Positions 26,060 to 35,550 of a stretch of DNA of 64,000 nt are shown piece after piece. Location of the stretch: NCBI RefSeq assembly GCF_000372745.1, contig NZ_KB889562.1:325321-389320 (forward strand), written 5' to 3'. The position numbers were made by a program, and so were the translations under genes. The DNA is from Embleya scabrispora DSM 41855 (GTDB lineage: Bacteria > Actinomycetota > Actinomycetes > Streptomycetales > Streptomycetaceae). Under the pieces are notes generated by a model that was given only the letters and a program-made list of their open reading frames with translations, made no database searches and was not told where the DNA came from. Position 1 is the stretch's first letter, and each line of letters starts with the position of its first letter.

Positions 26060-26101
26060 TCGGAAGATGTGCGATCGGGAGCGGGCCGCGCGTCGCCGGC
26101 G

Positions 26102-29023
26102 TCAGTTGTTGCCGTACGCCTCGATCGGCGGGCACGAGCAGACCAGGTTGCGGTCGCCCTGGGCGCCGTCGATCCGACGCACCGGCGGCCAGTACTTCTC
26201 GGCCGGCACCACCCCGGCCGGGAAGACCGCCTCCTCGCGGCTGTAGGCGTGCGCCCACTCGCCGGCGAGCAGCGCGGCGGTGTGCGGCGCGTTGCCGAGC
26301 GGGTTGTCGTCGGCGGGCAGGTCACCCGACGCGACCCGGTCGATCTCGCCCTTGATGGCAATCATCGCGTCGCAGAACCGGTCGATCTCGTGCAGGTTCT
26401 CGCTCTCCGTCGGCTCGATCATCAGCGTGCCGGGCACCGGGAACGACATGGTCGGCGCGTGGAACCCGTAGTCGATCAGCCGCTTGGCGACGTCGTCGAC
26501 ACTGACCCCGGTGGCCTTGGTGATCCCTCGCACGTCGATGATGCACTCGTGCGCGACCAGGCCGTTCGGGCCGGTGTAGAGCACCGGGAAGTGCGGGGCG
26601 AGCCGCTTGGCGATGTAGTTGGCGCCCAGCACCGCGACCTGGGTGGCCTCCTTGAGCCCGTCCGGGCCCATCAGCCGCAGGTAGGTCCACGGGATCGGCA
26701 GAATCGCCGCCGAGCCCCACGGGGCGGCCGAGATCGGCCCCACGCCGGTTTCCGGGCCCGCCGTGGGCTGGAGCGGGTGGTTGGGCAGGTACGGCGCCAG
26801 GTGCGCGCGCACCGCGACCGGGCCGACGCCCGGACCGCCGCCGCCGTGCGGGATGCAGAACGTCTTGTGCAGGTTCAGGTGCGATACGTCGGCGCCGATC
26901 GCGCCGCCCGGCTGGGCCAGTCCGACCAGCGCGTTCAGGTTCGCACCGTCCACGTACACCTGACCGCCGGCCTCGTGGACGGCCGCGCACACCTGCTCGA
27001 TGCCCTCCTCGAACACGCCGTGCGTGGACGGGTAGGTCACCATCAGCACCGCGAGCGTGTCCCGGTGCTGCTCGATCTTCGCGTGCAGGTCGACCAGGTC
27101 CACGTCGCCGTTCTCGCCGGTCTTGACCACCACGACGCGCATGCCCGCCATCACCGCGCTGGCCGCGTTGGTGCCGTGCGCGGAGGAGGGGATCAGGCAC
27201 ACGTCGCGGGCGGTGTCGCCGCCCGCGTGGTGGTAGGCGCGCACCGCGAGCAGGCCCGCGAGTTCGCCCTGCGAACCGGCGTTGGGCTGGAGCGAGACCT
27301 TGGCGTAGCCGGTGATCCGAGCCAGCGAGTCGGCCAGGCCGTCGATCAGCTCCAGGTATCCCGCCGCCTGGTCCACCGGCGCGAACGGGTGCAGGTTCGC
27401 GAACTCGGGCCAGGTGATCGGTTCCATCTCGACCGTGGCGTTGAGCTTCATCGTGCACGACCCGAGCGGGATCATGCCCCGGTCGAGCGCGTAGTCCTTG
27501 TCCGCGAGCCGCTTGAGGTAGCGCAGCATGTCGGTCTCGGAGCGGTGGGTGTGGAAGACCGGGTGGGTCAGGAACTCGGTGTCGCGCAGCAGCGACTGCG
27601 GCAGCGCGTCGGCGGTCTCCGCGTCCAGCGCGGCCACGTCGCCGGTGACCCCGAACGCGCCCCAGACCGCCTCGACATGCGCCCGCAGCGTGGTCTCGTC
27701 GCAGGTGATCCCCACGTGGTCGGCGTCCACCGGGCGCAGGTTGACCCCGGCCGCGCGGGCCGCGGCGAGCACCTGCTCGGCCCGGCCGGGCACGCGCACG
27801 GCGATCGTGTCGAAGAAGTCGCCGTGCACGACCTCGACGCCGCCCGCCCGCAGGCCGGCCGCGAGCACGGCCGCGTACCGGTGGGTGCGGCGCGCGATCG
27901 AGGTGAGCCCGTCCGGTCCGTGGTAGACCGCGTACATCCCGGCCATCACGGCCAGCAGGACCTGCGCGGTGCAGATGTTGCTGGTCGCCTTCTCCCTGCG
28001 GATGTGCTGTTCGCGAGTCTGCAGCGCGAGCCGGTATGCGGGCGCGCCGTCGGCGTCCACCGACACCCCGACCAGCCGGCCCGGCATGCTGCGGGTGAGC
28101 TTCTCGCGAACCGCCATGTACCCCGCGTGCGGACCGCCGAAGGCCATCGGCACACCGAACCGCTGGCTCGTGCCGACCGCGATGTCGGCGCCCATCGCAC
28201 CCGGCGCGCGCAGCACGGTGAGCGCGAGCAGGTCGGCGGCGACCGCCACCAGCGCACCCTGCGCGTGCGCCGCCTCGATCACCGGCGCCAGGTCGCGGAC
28301 CCGGCCGTCGGCGCCGGGGTACTGGAGCAGCACGCCGAAGCAGCCGCCCTCGGGCAGCCCGTCGGTGGTGTCGGCGACCACGACCTCGATGCCCAGCGCC
28401 TGTGCGCGCGTGCGCACCACGGCGACGGTCTGCGGCAGCGTGGCCGCGTCCACGACGAAGACGTCGCTCTTGGCCCGACCGGCCCGCCGGGCCAGGGTCA
28501 TCGCCTCGGCGGCGGCGGTGGCCTCGTCGAGCAGCGACGCGCCGGCCACGTCCAGGCCGGTCAGGTCGGTGACCACGGTCTGGAAGTTGAGCAGCGCCTC
28601 CAGCCGGCCCTGCGAGATCTCCGGCTGGTAGGGCGTGTAGGCCGTGTACCAGGCGGGGTTCTCCAGCACGTTGCGGGTGATCACCGGCGGGGTGAAGGTG
28701 CCGTGGTAGCCGAGCCCGATCATCGAGGTCAGCACGCTGTTGCGGGAGGCCAGTTCGCGCAGTTCGGCGAGCACCTCGGCCTCGGAGCGCGCGGCGGGCA
28801 ACGCGAAGCCCTCCAGCGCGCGGATCGCGGCGGGCACCGCCGCGTCGGTCAGCTCGTCCAGGGATCCGTAGCCGATCGCGGCGAGCATCTTGGCCTGCTC
28901 GTCGGCGTCCGGACCGATATGCCGGCCGGTGAACGGCGACGCGGCCTCCAGGCCGGTCAACGAGCCGGGACCGGAGGGGAGTACGGCGTGAGCACGCGTC
29001 GGGGCAGGGGTGCGCGGGGTCAT
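26102..29023 (-). CDS. gcvP: Glycine dehydrogenase (decarboxylating), glycine cleavage P-protein
   Basis: A 973-residue protein, the normal length for single-chain GcvP. The pyridoxal phosphate lysine is in [19 protein letters not shown] near residue 720; the N-terminal half contains [14 protein letters not shown] and [16 protein letters not shown]. It decarboxylates glycine and passes the aminomethyl group to the lipoyl arm of GcvH, encoded near 35.7 kb. The ATG at 29021-29023 has AGGAGG 9 bases upstream; in-frame GTG/ATG codons further up fall inside the riboswitch. Expression is almost certainly controlled by the tandem glycine riboswitch immediately upstream. gcvT is not in this window. 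Confidence 0.97.
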   Translation of the reverse strand: MTPRTPAPTRAHAVLPSGPGSLTGLEAASPFTGRHIGPDADEQAKMLAAIGYGSLDELTDAAVPAAIRALEGFALPAARSEAEVLAELRELASRNSVLTSMIGLGYHGTFTPPVITRNVLENPAWYTAYTPYQPEISQGRLEALLNFQTVVTDLTGLDVAGASLLDEATAAAEAMTLARRAGRAKSDVFVVDAATLPQTVAVVRTRAQALGIEVVVADTTDGLPEGGCFGVLLQYPGADGRVRDLAPVIEAAHAQGALVAVAADLLALTVLRAPGAMGADIAVGTSQRFGVPMAFGGPHAGYMAVREKLTRSMPGRLVGVSVDADGAPAYRLALQTREQHIRREKATSNICTAQVLLAVMAGMYAVYHGPDGLTSIARRTHRYAAVLAAGLRAGGVEVVHGDFFDTIAVRVPGRAEQVLAAARAAGVNLRPVDADHVGITCDETTLRAHVEAVWGAFGVTGDVAALDAETADALPQSLLRDTEFLTHPVFHTHRSETDMLRYLKRLADKDYALDRGMIPLGSCTMKLNATVEMEPITWPEFANLHPFAPVDQAAGYLELIDGLADSLARITGYAKVSLQPNAGSQGELAGLLAVRAYHHAGGDTARDVCLIPSSAHGTNAASAVMAGMRVVVVKTGENGDVDLVDLHAKIEQHRDTLAVLMVTYPSTHGVFEEGIEQVCAAVHEAGGQVYVDGANLNALVGLAQPGGAIGADVSHLNLHKTFCIPHGGGGPGVGPVAVRAHLAPYLPNHPLQPTAGPETGVGPISAAPWGSAAILPIPWTYLRLMGPDGLKEATQVAVLGANYIAKRLAPHFPVLYTGPNGLVAHECIIDVRGITKATGVSVDDVAKRLIDYGFHAPTMSFPVPGTLMIEPTESENLHEIDRFCDAMIAIKGEIDRVASGDLPADDNPLGNAPHTAALLAGEWAHAYSREEAVFPAGVVPAEKYWPPVRRIDGAQGDRNLVCSCPPIEAYGNN

Positions 29024-29084
29024 CGCGAAAGGCCTCCTGGATCGCTCCTGGACGGACACGCGGGTCGCGCGTCCACCGGCCTCC

Positions 29085-29316
29085 CCCTCTGTCATCTGTA
29101 CCTGAGAGCTTCACCGCGCCCGGAGCACCGGTGGAACCGGTTCCCACGGGCGCGATTTGCACCGTCGGCGAGGATCCGACCCGACTCGGCGAGCCACGTG
29201 CGGATCCTGCTTTCCAGAGTGCCCACGACCACGCGGTACGGGTGCCTGAGAGATTCCGGGGAGGAGTTGCTCCTTCGGCGCCTCGTGTGCACGACACGAG
29301 GACTCTCCCGCGTGGA
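29085..29316 (-). promoter_or_regulatory. Tandem glycine riboswitch (gcvT element) upstream of gcvP
   Basis: Read on the minus strand, aptamer 1 begins CGGGAGAGTCC (29311-29301), has a CCTCGTGT/ACACGAGG stem, then GGCGCCGAAGGAGCAA, AATCTCTCAGGCA and CACTCTGGAAAG. Aptamer 2 follows with GCCGACGGTGCAA, GAAGCTCTCAGGTACAGATGACAGAGG, ending near 29085. These are the conserved core segments of the glycine riboswitch family. Both aptamers precede gcvP by about 60 bases. In streptomycetes such elements turn on glycine cleavage when glycine is high. The exact 5' end and the expression platform are not resolved by eye. Confidence 0.92.
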
Positions 29317-29368
29317 CGTAATGGGCGACCTCAACGGTATCAGCGTGAGACCCACCGGGGCCTGCGCA

Positions 29369-30061
29369 CTAGGCGTAGGTCACAGTGGTTGTCGGATAGC
29401 CCAGGGACCGCATCATCCCCTGAAGCATGTTGGTGGTGTTCTTCTCCGCGCGCTCCACCAGTCCGGCGGTCTTGGCCGCGTCGTCGATCTTCTTGGTCGC
29501 CAACACGTAGAGCTGCTGCTGATCGCCGGGATTACTGGAGAAGAAGTCGCCGAAGCGGTCGAACAGGCCCTTGTCCTGGGCGATCACATGGCTGTTCTTC
29601 TGGTCGAGCGCGGCGGGCGCGAGCCGCGCGTGCGGGAGCTTGACGGTCACGCTCTTGTTGTCCGGCGAGGTCTGGATCGCGTCCTGCCCGATGCCGCCGA
29701 ACTCGACGAAACCGCCGACCTGGCCCACCCCGACGAACAGCGTGCGCTGGCCGCGGACGGCGTCCGGGAGGAACTTGGCGTCCTTCTCCAGGTCCACCAC
29801 GACCTGGAAGGTGCCGCTGACCGCCTCGTAGCGGCTGAGATCCTGCACCGCCTTGAGCATCACCGGTCCGCTGTGGTCCTTGGTGGTCTCGCCGAACGGG
29901 TTGAACTTGCCGGGCAACAGGTTGACCAGGCCCACCAGCACCAGGGCCAGCACGATGAAGCCGACCAGGAGCGTGATCAGGAACGCGGGCAGGCCGAGCT
30001 TGCGGCGAGCCGATCGGAAGGCACCTTGCCCTCGCATCGGCCGCTCTTTGACATCAGTCAT
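29369..30061 (-). CDS. DUF4230 membrane protein
   Basis: A 230-residue protein. A basic N-terminus and one membrane helix (FLITLLVGFIVLALVLVGLVNLL, residues ~27-50) are followed by an extracytoplasmic domain with DLSRYEAVSGTFQVVVDLE, the DUF4230 signature, and an alternating strand pattern ending TTTVTYA. The function is unknown. The ATG at 30059-30061 lacks a clear ribosome site; the ATG eight codons in (30037) is an alternative. The gene is 57 bases downstream of dinB on the same strand. The stop lies 52 bases from the 5' side of the gcvP riboswitch. Confidence 0.78.
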   Translation of the reverse strand: MTDVKERPMRGQGAFRSARRKLGLPAFLITLLVGFIVLALVLVGLVNLLPGKFNPFGETTKDHSGPVMLKAVQDLSRYEAVSGTFQVVVDLEKDAKFLPDAVRGQRTLFVGVGQVGGFVEFGGIGQDAIQTSPDNKSVTVKLPHARLAPAALDQKNSHVIAQDKGLFDRFGDFFSSNPGDQQQLYVLATKKIDDAAKTAGLVERAEKNTTNMLQGMMRSLGYPTTTVTYA

Positions 30062-30117
30062 GGTGGGGACACCCCCGAGAAGTCGTCTGGCCCGGCGCCT
30101 GCCCCGGATCGCCGCGG

Positions 30118-31467
30118 CTATCCCCGGTCGAGGGCGGGTAGCGGAATCGGTTCCCCCGGTCGCAGCGCCGGATCGGTGATCGCGAACGTGCGCACCCGGC
30201 CCGGCCGGCCGCCCGGCACCTCGAACCGCACGGTGACCCGACCGACGCCGCTCCCCTGCACCCAGCCGGGCCCGAACTCCTCGTGCACCACATCCTGGCC
30301 CGGCGACCAGGACAGCCGCTCCGGGGCGGCCTCCGCGGGCGTTTCCGCGCCGGTGTCCTCCTCCGCCTCGACCGGCTCGCCGAGCTCCGGGGCGGCCGCG
30401 CCGAACAGGTCCTGCTGGGCGAAGTCGGCCAAGCCGCTCACGCCCACCCCGAGCAGCCGCACGCCGCCCGTGACGTCCACCTGCGCGGCCAGCCGGCGGA
30501 TCGTCTCGCGCACCACTCCCGGATCGTCGGTGGGGCCGCGCAGCGTCTCCGAGCGGGTCAGCGTGCTGAAGTCGTAGCGGCGCAGCTTGAGCACGATCGT
30601 GCGCCCCGAGCGCCCGGCGGCGCGCAGCCGCTCCACGCACCGGATCGTAAGCCGGTCCAGCTCCCGCGCGATGCGCTCGCGGTCCACCAGGTCGGTGGCG
30701 AAGGTGTCCTCCACCGACACCGATTTCGCGTCCCGGTCGGCGACCACCGGGCGCGCGTCCAGGCCGGCGGCCAGCACGTGCAGGCCGTGTCCGTGCGCCT
30801 GGCCGAGCAGCCGCACCAGCTCGCTCTCGTCGACGGCGGCCAGGTCGGCCACGGTGTCCAGGCCGGCCCGGCGCAGCACGTCGCCGGTGGCCGGGCCGAC
30901 CCCGGGCAGCGCGCGCACCGGCAGCGGGTCCAGCATCGCCCGCTCGGCGCCCGGCGCCACCACGCACAGCCCGTCCGGCTTGTCCGCCTCGGACGCGATC
31001 TTGGCCAGCAGTTTGGAGGTGGCCGCGCCGACCGAGCAGGTCAGCCCGGTGGCCGCGTGGATGTCGGCGCGCAGGCGCACGGCGATCCCGGTGACTTGGT
31101 CGGTGTCCAGCGCGCCGCCGTGCGGGCCCGCCTCCAGGTCGACGAACGCCTCGTCCAGACTGAGCGGCTCCACCAGCGGCGAGAGCCGATGCAGCAGCTC
31201 CATCACGGTGTCGCTGACCTGCCGGTACAGCGCGAAGCGCGGGCTGAGGAAGGCGGCGTTGGGGCAGCGTCGGCGGGCCTCGCCGATCGACATCGCCGAG
31301 CGCACGCCGAACACTCGGGCCTCATAGGAGGCGGTGGCCACCACGCCGCGCGCGCCGATGCCGCCGACGATCACCGCCTTGCCGGCCAGGCTGGGCTTCG
31401 CGACCTGCTCGACCGACGCGTAGAACGCGTCCATGTCGAGGTGAAGGATGCCCGGGGCCTGTCTCAC
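30118..31467 (-). CDS. dinB: DNA polymerase IV (Y-family, error-prone)
   Basis: A 449-residue protein starting MRQAPGILHLDMDAFYASVEQ. The catalytic acidic residues are in LDMDAFYASVEQ and in PLSLDEAFVDL near residue 108. The family motifs SYEARVFGVRSAM, CSVGAATSKLLAKIAS and the helix-hairpin-helix LPGVGPATGDVL are present. The C-terminus carries the actinobacterial extension (GQDVVHEEFGPGWVQGSG) rather than a clear beta-clamp peptide; a possible clamp motif is QQDLFG near residue 350. It performs translesion synthesis. GTG at 31467 is chosen over TTG three codons upstream because homologues begin there. Confidence 0.95.
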   Translation of the reverse strand: MRQAPGILHLDMDAFYASVEQVAKPSLAGKAVIVGGIGARGVVATASYEARVFGVRSAMSIGEARRRCPNAAFLSPRFALYRQVSDTVMELLHRLSPLVEPLSLDEAFVDLEAGPHGGALDTDQVTGIAVRLRADIHAATGLTCSVGAATSKLLAKIASEADKPDGLCVVAPGAERAMLDPLPVRALPGVGPATGDVLRRAGLDTVADLAAVDESELVRLLGQAHGHGLHVLAAGLDARPVVADRDAKSVSVEDTFATDLVDRERIARELDRLTIRCVERLRAAGRSGRTIVLKLRRYDFSTLTRSETLRGPTDDPGVVRETIRRLAAQVDVTGGVRLLGVGVSGLADFAQQDLFGAAAPELGEPVEAEEDTGAETPAEAAPERLSWSPGQDVVHEEFGPGWVQGSGVGRVTVRFEVPGGRPGRVRTFAITDPALRPGEPIPLPALDRG

Positions 31468-31516
31468 ACCGCGCAATGATGACGCACGGGACCGACATCC
31501 GGGTGCGTTCGCTCGC

Positions 31517-32203
31517 TCAGTCGCTCAGCGCGCGGCGGATCCGGTCGTTCCCCGGGTCGTGGGCACGTGGATCCGGTTTGAGCACGATCTGTCCGGTCGC
31601 CTTGATCGCGGCGAGCATCTCGCGCCCGGTGCCGTACACCGTGGGCCCGATGTGACCCCACGTGAAGGACTCGTCCGGGACGCCGTACGCGGATATTCCG
31701 GCGGCCCGGCACAGCCCGAGCGCACGCCGCAGATGGAAGCTCTGCGTAACCACGATGACCCGGTCGATCCCGTAGACGCGCTTCGCGCGGATGCAGGACT
31801 CCCAGGTGGAGAATCCCGATTCGTCGGTCACGATCCGGTGCTGCGGGATTCCCCGGTCCGCGAGGTAGCGCCGCATCACCCCGGTCTCGTCGTAGCGGTT
31901 GCCGCCGCCGTCGCCGCTGACCAGGATCACCCGGGTCTTGCCGGCCCGGTACAACCCGAGCGCGACGTCCAGCCGGCGGGCCAGCAGATCGGACGGCCGG
32001 TCCCCGTGCACACCCGCGCCGAGCACCATCGTGACGTCCTGGTAGGGCACGTCGGCCGGCGAGCGGACCCGGCTCCCGGCGTACAGGTGCAGCCCCGTGA
32101 TCGGGGCCAGTCCGGCCACGGTGAGCAGGACGGCGGCCTGGTAACCGCGTCGTTGGGCGCGCCGCGAGCGCGGCAGGGTCGGCCGACGAATGATCACGTC
32201 CAT
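31517..32203 (-). CDS. YdcF/SanA family (DUF218) membrane protein
   Basis: A 228-residue protein with an N-terminal basic region and membrane anchor (AAVLLTVAGLAPITGLHLYA). The DUF218 domain carries TMVLGAGVHGDRPSDLLARRL, VILVSGDGG, a conserved E in DESGFSTWESCIRAKRVYG, and VIVVTQSFHLRRALGLC. Members are linked to envelope integrity (SanA) or of unknown enzymatic role. The domain is outside the membrane by prediction. ATG at 32203 with an AGGACG element upstream. It lies 46 bases after the merR gene on the same strand. Confidence 0.88.
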   Translation of the reverse strand: MDVIIRRPTLPRSRRAQRRGYQAAVLLTVAGLAPITGLHLYAGSRVRSPADVPYQDVTMVLGAGVHGDRPSDLLARRLDVALGLYRAGKTRVILVSGDGGGNRYDETGVMRRYLADRGIPQHRIVTDESGFSTWESCIRAKRVYGIDRVIVVTQSFHLRRALGLCRAAGISAYGVPDESFTWGHIGPTVYGTGREMLAAIKATGQIVLKPDPRAHDPGNDRIRRALSD

Positions 32204-32249
32204 GGGGACGTCCTGCCCGTCGGACCGGTTCCCATCCGCTTCGGGCGCC

Positions 32250-32864
32250 TCAGACCGCCTTGTCGCGCCGCCTGCGGGCCAATTCGTCACCGGGATGGAC
32301 CGGCGTGATCGGGTCTCCGGTGCCGGTGTCCTCGCCCTGGAGTTGCGCGAGCGAGCCCTCGACCTCGCGCCACACCGCCCCCACGGCGATCCCGAAGACC
32401 CCCTGGCCGCCCTGGACCAGGTCGATGACCTCGTCGTACGACGTGCACTCGTACACACTGGCGCCGTCGCTCATCAGCGTCATCCCGGCCAGGTCGCCGA
32501 TCCCGCGGCCGCGCAGGTGGGCCACCGCGATCCGGATGTTCTGCAGCGAGACGCCGGTGTCCAGGAGTCGCTTGACGATCTTGAGCACCAGGATGTCGCG
32601 GAAGCCGTACAGGCGTTGGGTGCCCGAGCCGTGGGCCGGGCGGACCGTGGGCTCGACCAGGCCGGTGCGCGCCCAGTAGTCGAGTTGGCGATAGGTGATC
32701 CCGGCCGCCGCGCAGGCCGTCGGGCCTCGGTAGCCGATGTCCTCCGACGGGGTGCCGGCCGGCGAGACGTCCTGCCGCCGGGGGCCCGCACCGGGGTCGG
32801 TCGCCGGCAGAGGACGTGCCGTGCGGGCGCGTTCCGCCGCCGTGATGTCGCCGGTGCTGCTCAC
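32250..32864 (-). CDS. MerR family regulator downstream of the bifunctional-nuclease gene
   Basis: A 204-residue protein. Residues ~45-115 form a MerR winged helix: YRGPTACAAAGITYRQLDYWARTGLVEPTVRPAHGSGTQRLYGFRDI. A coiled dimerisation helix follows (LVLKIVKRLLDTGVSLQNIRIAVAHLRGRG) and a C-terminal domain with SVYECTSYDEVIDLVQGGQGVFGIAVG. This is the second MerR protein of the conserved garA-ftsR-nuclease-merR cluster. The GTG at 32864 has AGGGAGG upstream. A 425-base gap with a terminator separates it from the nuclease gene, so it probably has its own promoter. Confidence 0.92.
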   Translation of the reverse strand: MSSTGDITAAERARTARPLPATDPGAGPRRQDVSPAGTPSEDIGYRGPTACAAAGITYRQLDYWARTGLVEPTVRPAHGSGTQRLYGFRDILVLKIVKRLLDTGVSLQNIRIAVAHLRGRGIGDLAGMTLMSDGASVYECTSYDEVIDLVQGGQGVFGIAVGAVWREVEGSLAQLQGEDTGTGDPITPVHPGDELARRRRDKAV

Positions 32865-33134
32865 GCCGACCTCCCTTTCGTCTCCCCCCGCCCGGGTACG
32901 GCGTAAGGAGTCTCTTCAGTCCCGGGCCGCAGGCGGCGAGGTGCAACGCGCAGGGGTCATCCCGGAACTGTCGTTTTCGACGGTAGGCAGTCACCAACAG
33001 CGCGTCAACGACCGCGCCGTTCGGCACGCCGAGTGACGCTCCTCGCACGAGTGGTTTGAACCCGGGAGCCAGGGGTAGGTCTGGCCACTTTGTCGCTGAT
33101 CGAAACGGATCGAGTCCGATCGATCCCGACCACC

Positions 33135-33159
33135 GCCGCGCCGCGGTCTGCGGCGCGGC
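33135..33159 (-). terminator. Second GC hairpin downstream of nuclease gene
   Basis: GCCGCGCCG, 7-base loop, CGGCGCGGC: a perfect 9-bp stem. It lies about 130 bases downstream of the nuclease stop and may act as backup to the first terminator. Confidence 0.4.
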
Positions 33160-33199
33160 CCGGTCGGTTCCGCGCGGCCGCCCCGGCCGGTCCCCGAAC

Positions 33200-33257
33200 G
33201 CAAAGAACCGCCGACCGGTACCCCTCGCCGAGGACGGCGGGCAGAGACGGTCGGCGG
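33200..33257 (-). terminator. Terminator of the nuclease gene
   Basis: On the minus strand CCGCCGACCG pairs perfectly with CGGTCGGCGG (33257-33248 with 33217-33208), and the loop contains its own CCTCG-CGAGG hairpin. The second arm is followed by TTCTTT, a pyrimidine-rich tail. It starts about 33 bases after the stop codon, a good terminator candidate. Confidence 0.6.
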
Positions 33258-33289
33258 CTTCGGACGCGCACCGGGCCGAGGCGGGCCGG

Positions 33290-33763
33290 CTATTGGCTCG
33301 TGGTGCCGAAGTCCTCGGGCGAGATGTCGTTCAGGAACTCCCTGAACTTCTCGATCTCGTCCTCCTGCTCGTTGGGGATCACGATGCCCGCCTCGTCCAG
33401 GACCGCGTCGCTGCCGACGATCGACGTCCCGGTCCGCAGCGCGAGCGCGATCGCATCCGACGGGCGCGCGCTGACCTCCACGCCGCCGGAGAAGACCAGC
33501 TCGGCGTAGAACACGCCCTCGCGCAGGTCGGTGATCCGGATCTGGGTCAATTCCTGCCCCAACGCCTCCAGCACGTCCCGGAAGAGATCGTGCGTGAGAG
33601 GACGCGCGGGTACCACGCCCTGTTGGGCGAACGCGATGGCCGTCGCCTCTACCGGGCCGATCCAGATGGGGAGATAACGATCGCCCCCCGTCTCCCGTAG
33701 GAGCACGATCGGCTGGTTAGAGGGCATCTCCACCCGGACGCCCACAACCTCTAGCTCGTTCAC
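33290..33763 (-). CDS. Bifunctional nuclease family (DUF151) protein
   Basis: A 157-residue protein starting MNELEVVGVRVEMPSNQPIVLL. The DUF151/BFN core is evident: YLPIWIGPVEATAIAFAQQG, LTHDLFRDVLEALG, FYAELVF and the invariant RPSDAIALALR, ending with an acidic tail. Members are called bifunctional nucleases from plant work, but the bacterial role is not settled. The GTG start lacks a ribosome site, and a TAGTGT -10-like element ends 7 bases before it on the minus strand, so the mRNA may be leaderless. It sits between ftsR and merR, the usual actinobacterial order. Confidence 0.92.
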   Translation of the reverse strand: MNELEVVGVRVEMPSNQPIVLLRETGGDRYLPIWIGPVEATAIAFAQQGVVPARPLTHDLFRDVLEALGQELTQIRITDLREGVFYAELVFSGGVEVSARPSDAIALALRTGTSIVGSDAVLDEAGIVIPNEQEDEIEKFREFLNDISPEDFGTTSQ

Positions 33764-33909
33764 ATCGCCACACTAGCGCGCCCGACTGTCGGTCACCGAT
33801 CCCCAGGGGCCGAATAGGTCGGGGATTCGTCGTTTTTTCTTCGTGACGCGAGACGCGTGCCCGAGATCGCCGCGTACCCGGGATCACCGGTGGCCCGATG
33901 CCGGAGCGC

Positions 33910-34662
33910 TCAGCGGCCCAGGCGGGGCGCGAGCGCCGTGGTGACCAGGACGGTGTGCAGACGCGAGGTGAGCGCGAGCAGGTCGCGCACGGTCTCCTCG
34001 GCCCCCGCCTTGGCGCGCGCACCGCGGCGATGCAGGAGCGGGGCGACGATCTGTTCGACCAGGGCGGCCTCGCGGTCCGCGGCGGCCTTGGTCTGGCGCA
34101 GGTGCCGAGGTTCGACGCCGTAGCGGCCCAGCGCGGCCACCAGCCGGGCCACCACCAAGGCGTCGCCGTCGTAGAGCACCGCGTGCTCGCCGTCGGTGCC
34201 GCCCGGACGCGGGCGGTGTGGCTGGATCAGGCCGAATTCCTCCAGCCGCGCCAGGTCCACGTCCTGGATGCCGGCCGCGGCGATCAGGCCCGGCCGGTCG
34301 AGCAGCACCGTGGTGCCCTCCCGACCGGCCGACCCGGGATCGCCGTCCGCGTCCTGAAAACGCTCGGCTTCGGCCGGGGTCGGGCCGGCCGGTTCGAGCC
34401 CGCGATCCATCGCCTCCAGTTGATCCTTGATCACTCGGAGCGGCAGATAGCGGTCGCGCTGCACGCGCAGCACGTAGCGCAGTCGTTCGATGTCGGCGGC
34501 GCCGAACTTGCGGTAGCCCGACGGGCTCCGCTGCGGCTCGATGAGCCCTTCCGCCTCGAGGAACCGGATCTTGGAGATGCTGATGTCCGGAAACTCGGGA
34601 CGCAGCAGGGTCAACACCCCGCCGATGCTCAAGGAGACCGAGCCGGCCGCCGCCGGACTCAC
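33910..34662 (-). CDS. ftsR: MerR-type regulator FtsR
   Basis: A 250-residue protein. The N-terminal winged helix reads LSIGGVLTLLRPEFPDISISKIRFLEAEGLIEPQRSPSGYRKFGAADIERLRYVL, and a second MerR-like half near residue 130 (IAAAGIQDVDLARLEEFGLIQPH) is typical of FtsR. In Corynebacterium FtsR activates ftsZ. It follows the FHA gene in the same order as known clusters. The GTG start overlaps the FHA stop by 4 bases (GTGA), so translation is coupled; the FHA protein may signal to it, although this is only inferred from order. Confidence 0.92.
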   Translation of the reverse strand: MSPAAAGSVSLSIGGVLTLLRPEFPDISISKIRFLEAEGLIEPQRSPSGYRKFGAADIERLRYVLRVQRDRYLPLRVIKDQLEAMDRGLEPAGPTPAEAERFQDADGDPGSAGREGTTVLLDRPGLIAAAGIQDVDLARLEEFGLIQPHRPRPGGTDGEHAVLYDGDALVVARLVAALGRYGVEPRHLRQTKAAADREAALVEQIVAPLLHRRGARAKAGAEETVRDLLALTSRLHTVLVTTALAPRLGR

Positions 34663-35462
34663 CCGATCTGCCCTTGCCGACTGGGGAAGAAGACCAGTCG
34701 GTACTTGCCGATCTGCACCTCGTCGCCCGGTGTCAGCGGGACCTCGTCGATCCGCTCGCGACCCACGTAGGTGCCGTTGAGGCTGCCCACGTCGGCCACC
34801 GCGAAGCCGCCGGCGGTGCGGCGGAACTCGGCGTGCTTGCGCGAGACCGTCACGTCGTCGAGGAAGATGTCGCTCTGCGGATGCCGACCGGCCGTGGTGC
34901 GGTCCGAGTCGAGCAGGAAGCGACTGCCCGAGTTGGGCCCCCGGCGGACCACGAGCAGCGCGGTGCCCGGCGGCAGCGCGTCCACCGCGGCCTGGGCCTC
35001 GGGGGTGAGGATCTCGCGGGGCGCGGGTTCCGCGTCCAGCGCCTCGATGCCGCTGATCGAGATGGTCGAGGTCTGCTCGGACGCACGCTCGGCGCCCGCG
35101 CCCAGGCGGGCGCCACAGTTGGAACAGAACCGGCCACCGGGCGGATTGTGATGCCCACACGTGCTGCAGACCACCACGTCGGCCTCCTGACCCGTTCCGG
35201 TCGAACCTCGACCTTCGGTCGAGAGTTGCCCGAAACTTATGCGCGCCGTGTGTTCGTGGTCAACAGCGACATGCCCGGTGGTCGCGTCGGACTCGCCCGA
35301 CTGCGGAGCGGGTGCGGGAGATGAGCCGGCGGACGCCCCGTACGGGGTGCCCGGCGGCATCGTCGGCGGGGCGGCCGGCGGGTTGCCGGCCCTCCCCGCA
35401 TCGGCAGCCGACGCGTCGCCGGAGCGACGGGAACGACCGAACAATTTCGCGAACAACTTCAC
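34659..35462 (-). CDS. garA: FHA domain protein, GarA/OdhI-like
   Basis: A 267-residue protein. The FHA domain occupies the last ~95 residues with the phosphothreonine-binding signature AGRHPQSDIFLDDVTVSRKHAEF and DVGSLNGTYVGRERI. A four-cysteine zinc ribbon (CSTCGHHNPPGGRFCSNCG) lies at residues ~100-118, followed by QTSTISISGIE, a likely kinase site equivalent to the GarA ETTS motif. In mycobacteria and corynebacteria GarA/OdhI, once phosphorylated, releases 2-oxoglutarate dehydrogenase and related enzymes. A ~95-residue Pro/Ala N-terminal extension is longer than usual but supported by GGGGAGG before the GTG. Located between gcvH and ftsR. Confidence 0.93.
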   Translation of the reverse strand: MKLFAKLFGRSRRSGDASAADAGRAGNPPAAPPTMPPGTPYGASAGSSPAPAPQSGESDATTGHVAVDHEHTARISFGQLSTEGRGSTGTGQEADVVVCSTCGHHNPPGGRFCSNCGARLGAGAERASEQTSTISISGIEALDAEPAPREILTPEAQAAVDALPPGTALLVVRRGPNSGSRFLLDSDRTTAGRHPQSDIFLDDVTVSRKHAEFRRTAGGFAVADVGSLNGTYVGRERIDEVPLTPGDEVQIGKYRLVFFPSRQGQIG

Positions 35463-35550
35463 GGGCGAACCTCCCCGAGAGAACCTGGCCCGCCCGTGGG
35501 GCAGGAGGAGTGGGTCGTGGTGATGGACTGCCTACCGCTTCGCCGGGCCG

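Larger units (their letters stand above)
32865..33289 (-). other. Non-coding gap between nuclease and merR genes
   Basis: I see no gene here. The part next to the nuclease stop holds two strong hairpins (listed separately). The 270 bases closer to merR are less GC-rich and must hold the merR promoter, but I cannot pick a convincing -35/-10 pair. GTCG-TTTT-CGAC, a small hairpin, lies near 32970. Confidence 0.5.

Noticed and set aside
33040-33080. GTGGTTTGAACCCGGGAG resembles the T-arm of a tRNA.
   Set aside because: No acceptor stem, D-arm or anticodon arm can be folded from the preceding 50 bases.
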